This document shows, piece after piece, positions 63,941 through 64,000 of a stretch of DNA of 64,000 bases. Both the position numbers and the translations under genes were made by a program. The notes under the pieces are model-generated. The model was not told where the DNA came from. It did no database searches and was given only the letters and a program-made list of their open reading frames with translations. Within the stretch, counting starts at the first letter, position 1. Every line of letters starts with the position of its first letter. This DNA comes from Cryobacterium arcticum (lineage in GTDB: Bacteria; Actinomycetota; Actinomycetes; Actinomycetales; Microbacteriaceae): contig NZ_CP016282.1 in NCBI RefSeq assembly GCF_001679725.1, forward strand, positions 1,860,001 through 1,924,000, read 5' to 3'.

Positions 63941-64000
63941 ATGCGCGATCCCGATGAAATCTACATGCTCACTGCGGACGCCGCCGGCGTCCCCGAAGGG
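63941..64000 (+). CDS. Possible PAC2 family protein (3' partial, 20 aa)
   Basis: Only the first 20 codons are inside the window: MRDPDEIYMLTADAAGVPEG. The M-R-D-P-x-E-L/I-Y start is common in actinobacterial PAC2 (proteasome-assembly-chaperone-like) proteins found near this locus, but 20 residues do not prove the family. A TAGAGT box 6 bases upstream supports the start. Confidence 0.55.
   Translation, partial: MRDPDEIYMLTADAAGVPEG

Overview
The window is one continuous stretch of high-GC chromosome from an actinobacterium. Gene content, protein sequences and order fit the Microbacteriaceae (a Cryobacterium- or Leifsonia-like organism); that assignment is inference from gene families, since no 16S gene is present. 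I see no insertion sequence, prophage, CRISPR array or replication origin. Coding density is very high. The only non-coding stretch over 300 bases, between the zinc-ribbon gene and the next small membrane-protein gene, is filled by the RNase P RNA gene.

Layout. 1-4.9 kb: the end of an FtsX-like ABC permease; leuA behind a leucine leader peptide and attenuator-like hairpin; an unknown protein; a TRIC-type channel. 5-11.8 kb: a tightly packed housekeeping operon, recO-uppS-frnE-like-microprotein-dusB-dgt-dnaG. 11.9-19.5 kb: an oligopeptide-type ABC importer with three ATPase modules plus a D-2-hydroxyacid dehydrogenase. 19.6-27.7 kb: tRNA-Asn, a kinase-like protein without its phospho-acceptor His, def, a DMT-type transporter, a GT4 glycosyltransferase, tRNA-Met, a lipoprotein, a stand-alone polymerase related to DNA polymerase I, a PadR regulator and a DUF3145 protein. 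27.8-35.5 kb (minus strand): aceE-fasR-fabD-fabH-acpP-fabF, which runs from acetyl-CoA supply through the regulator to fatty-acid synthesis. 35.8-43.2 kb: a stress and dormancy-like region with an AhpE-type peroxiredoxin, tRNA-Val, two GAF-ANTAR proteins, a small unknown protein, two universal stress proteins, a DevS/DevR-type two-component system and a DUF427 protein. A DevR-box-like site lies in the usp-devS intergenic region. 43.2-48.5 kb: Nif3-like protein, zinc-ribbon coiled-coil protein, rnpB, a small membrane protein, ppgK, map, a 62-residue SPOR-like protein and panB. 48.7-64 kb: glnA2-glnE-glnA1-RDD-DUF4191-lipA-lipB-pseudokinase-sucB/dlaT-lpdA-pepA, an arrangement closely resembling the Mycobacterium tuberculosis Rv2213-Rv2225 region, ending with the first codons of a PAC2-like gene.

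How the genes work together. LipB and LipA make the lipoyl cofactor for the E2 protein encoded beside them; E2 and Lpd then serve with AceE from the earlier block. GlnE adenylylates the glutamine synthetase encoded convergently to it, whose promoter region carries a four-element GlnR-box-like sequence. The FasR-like regulator sits between aceE and the fab genes it is expected to control.

Recurring signals. At least twelve genes have a TAnnnT hexamer ending exactly 6 or 7 bases before an ATG or GTG, usually with no Shine-Dalgarno sequence, which predicts widespread leaderless transcription. Several convergent or adjacent genes end in 14-17 bp tandem repeats at their stop codons. Three proteins (an ABC ATPase, a histidine-kinase-like protein and a Ser/Thr-kinase-like protein) keep their folds but have lost diagnostic catalytic residues.
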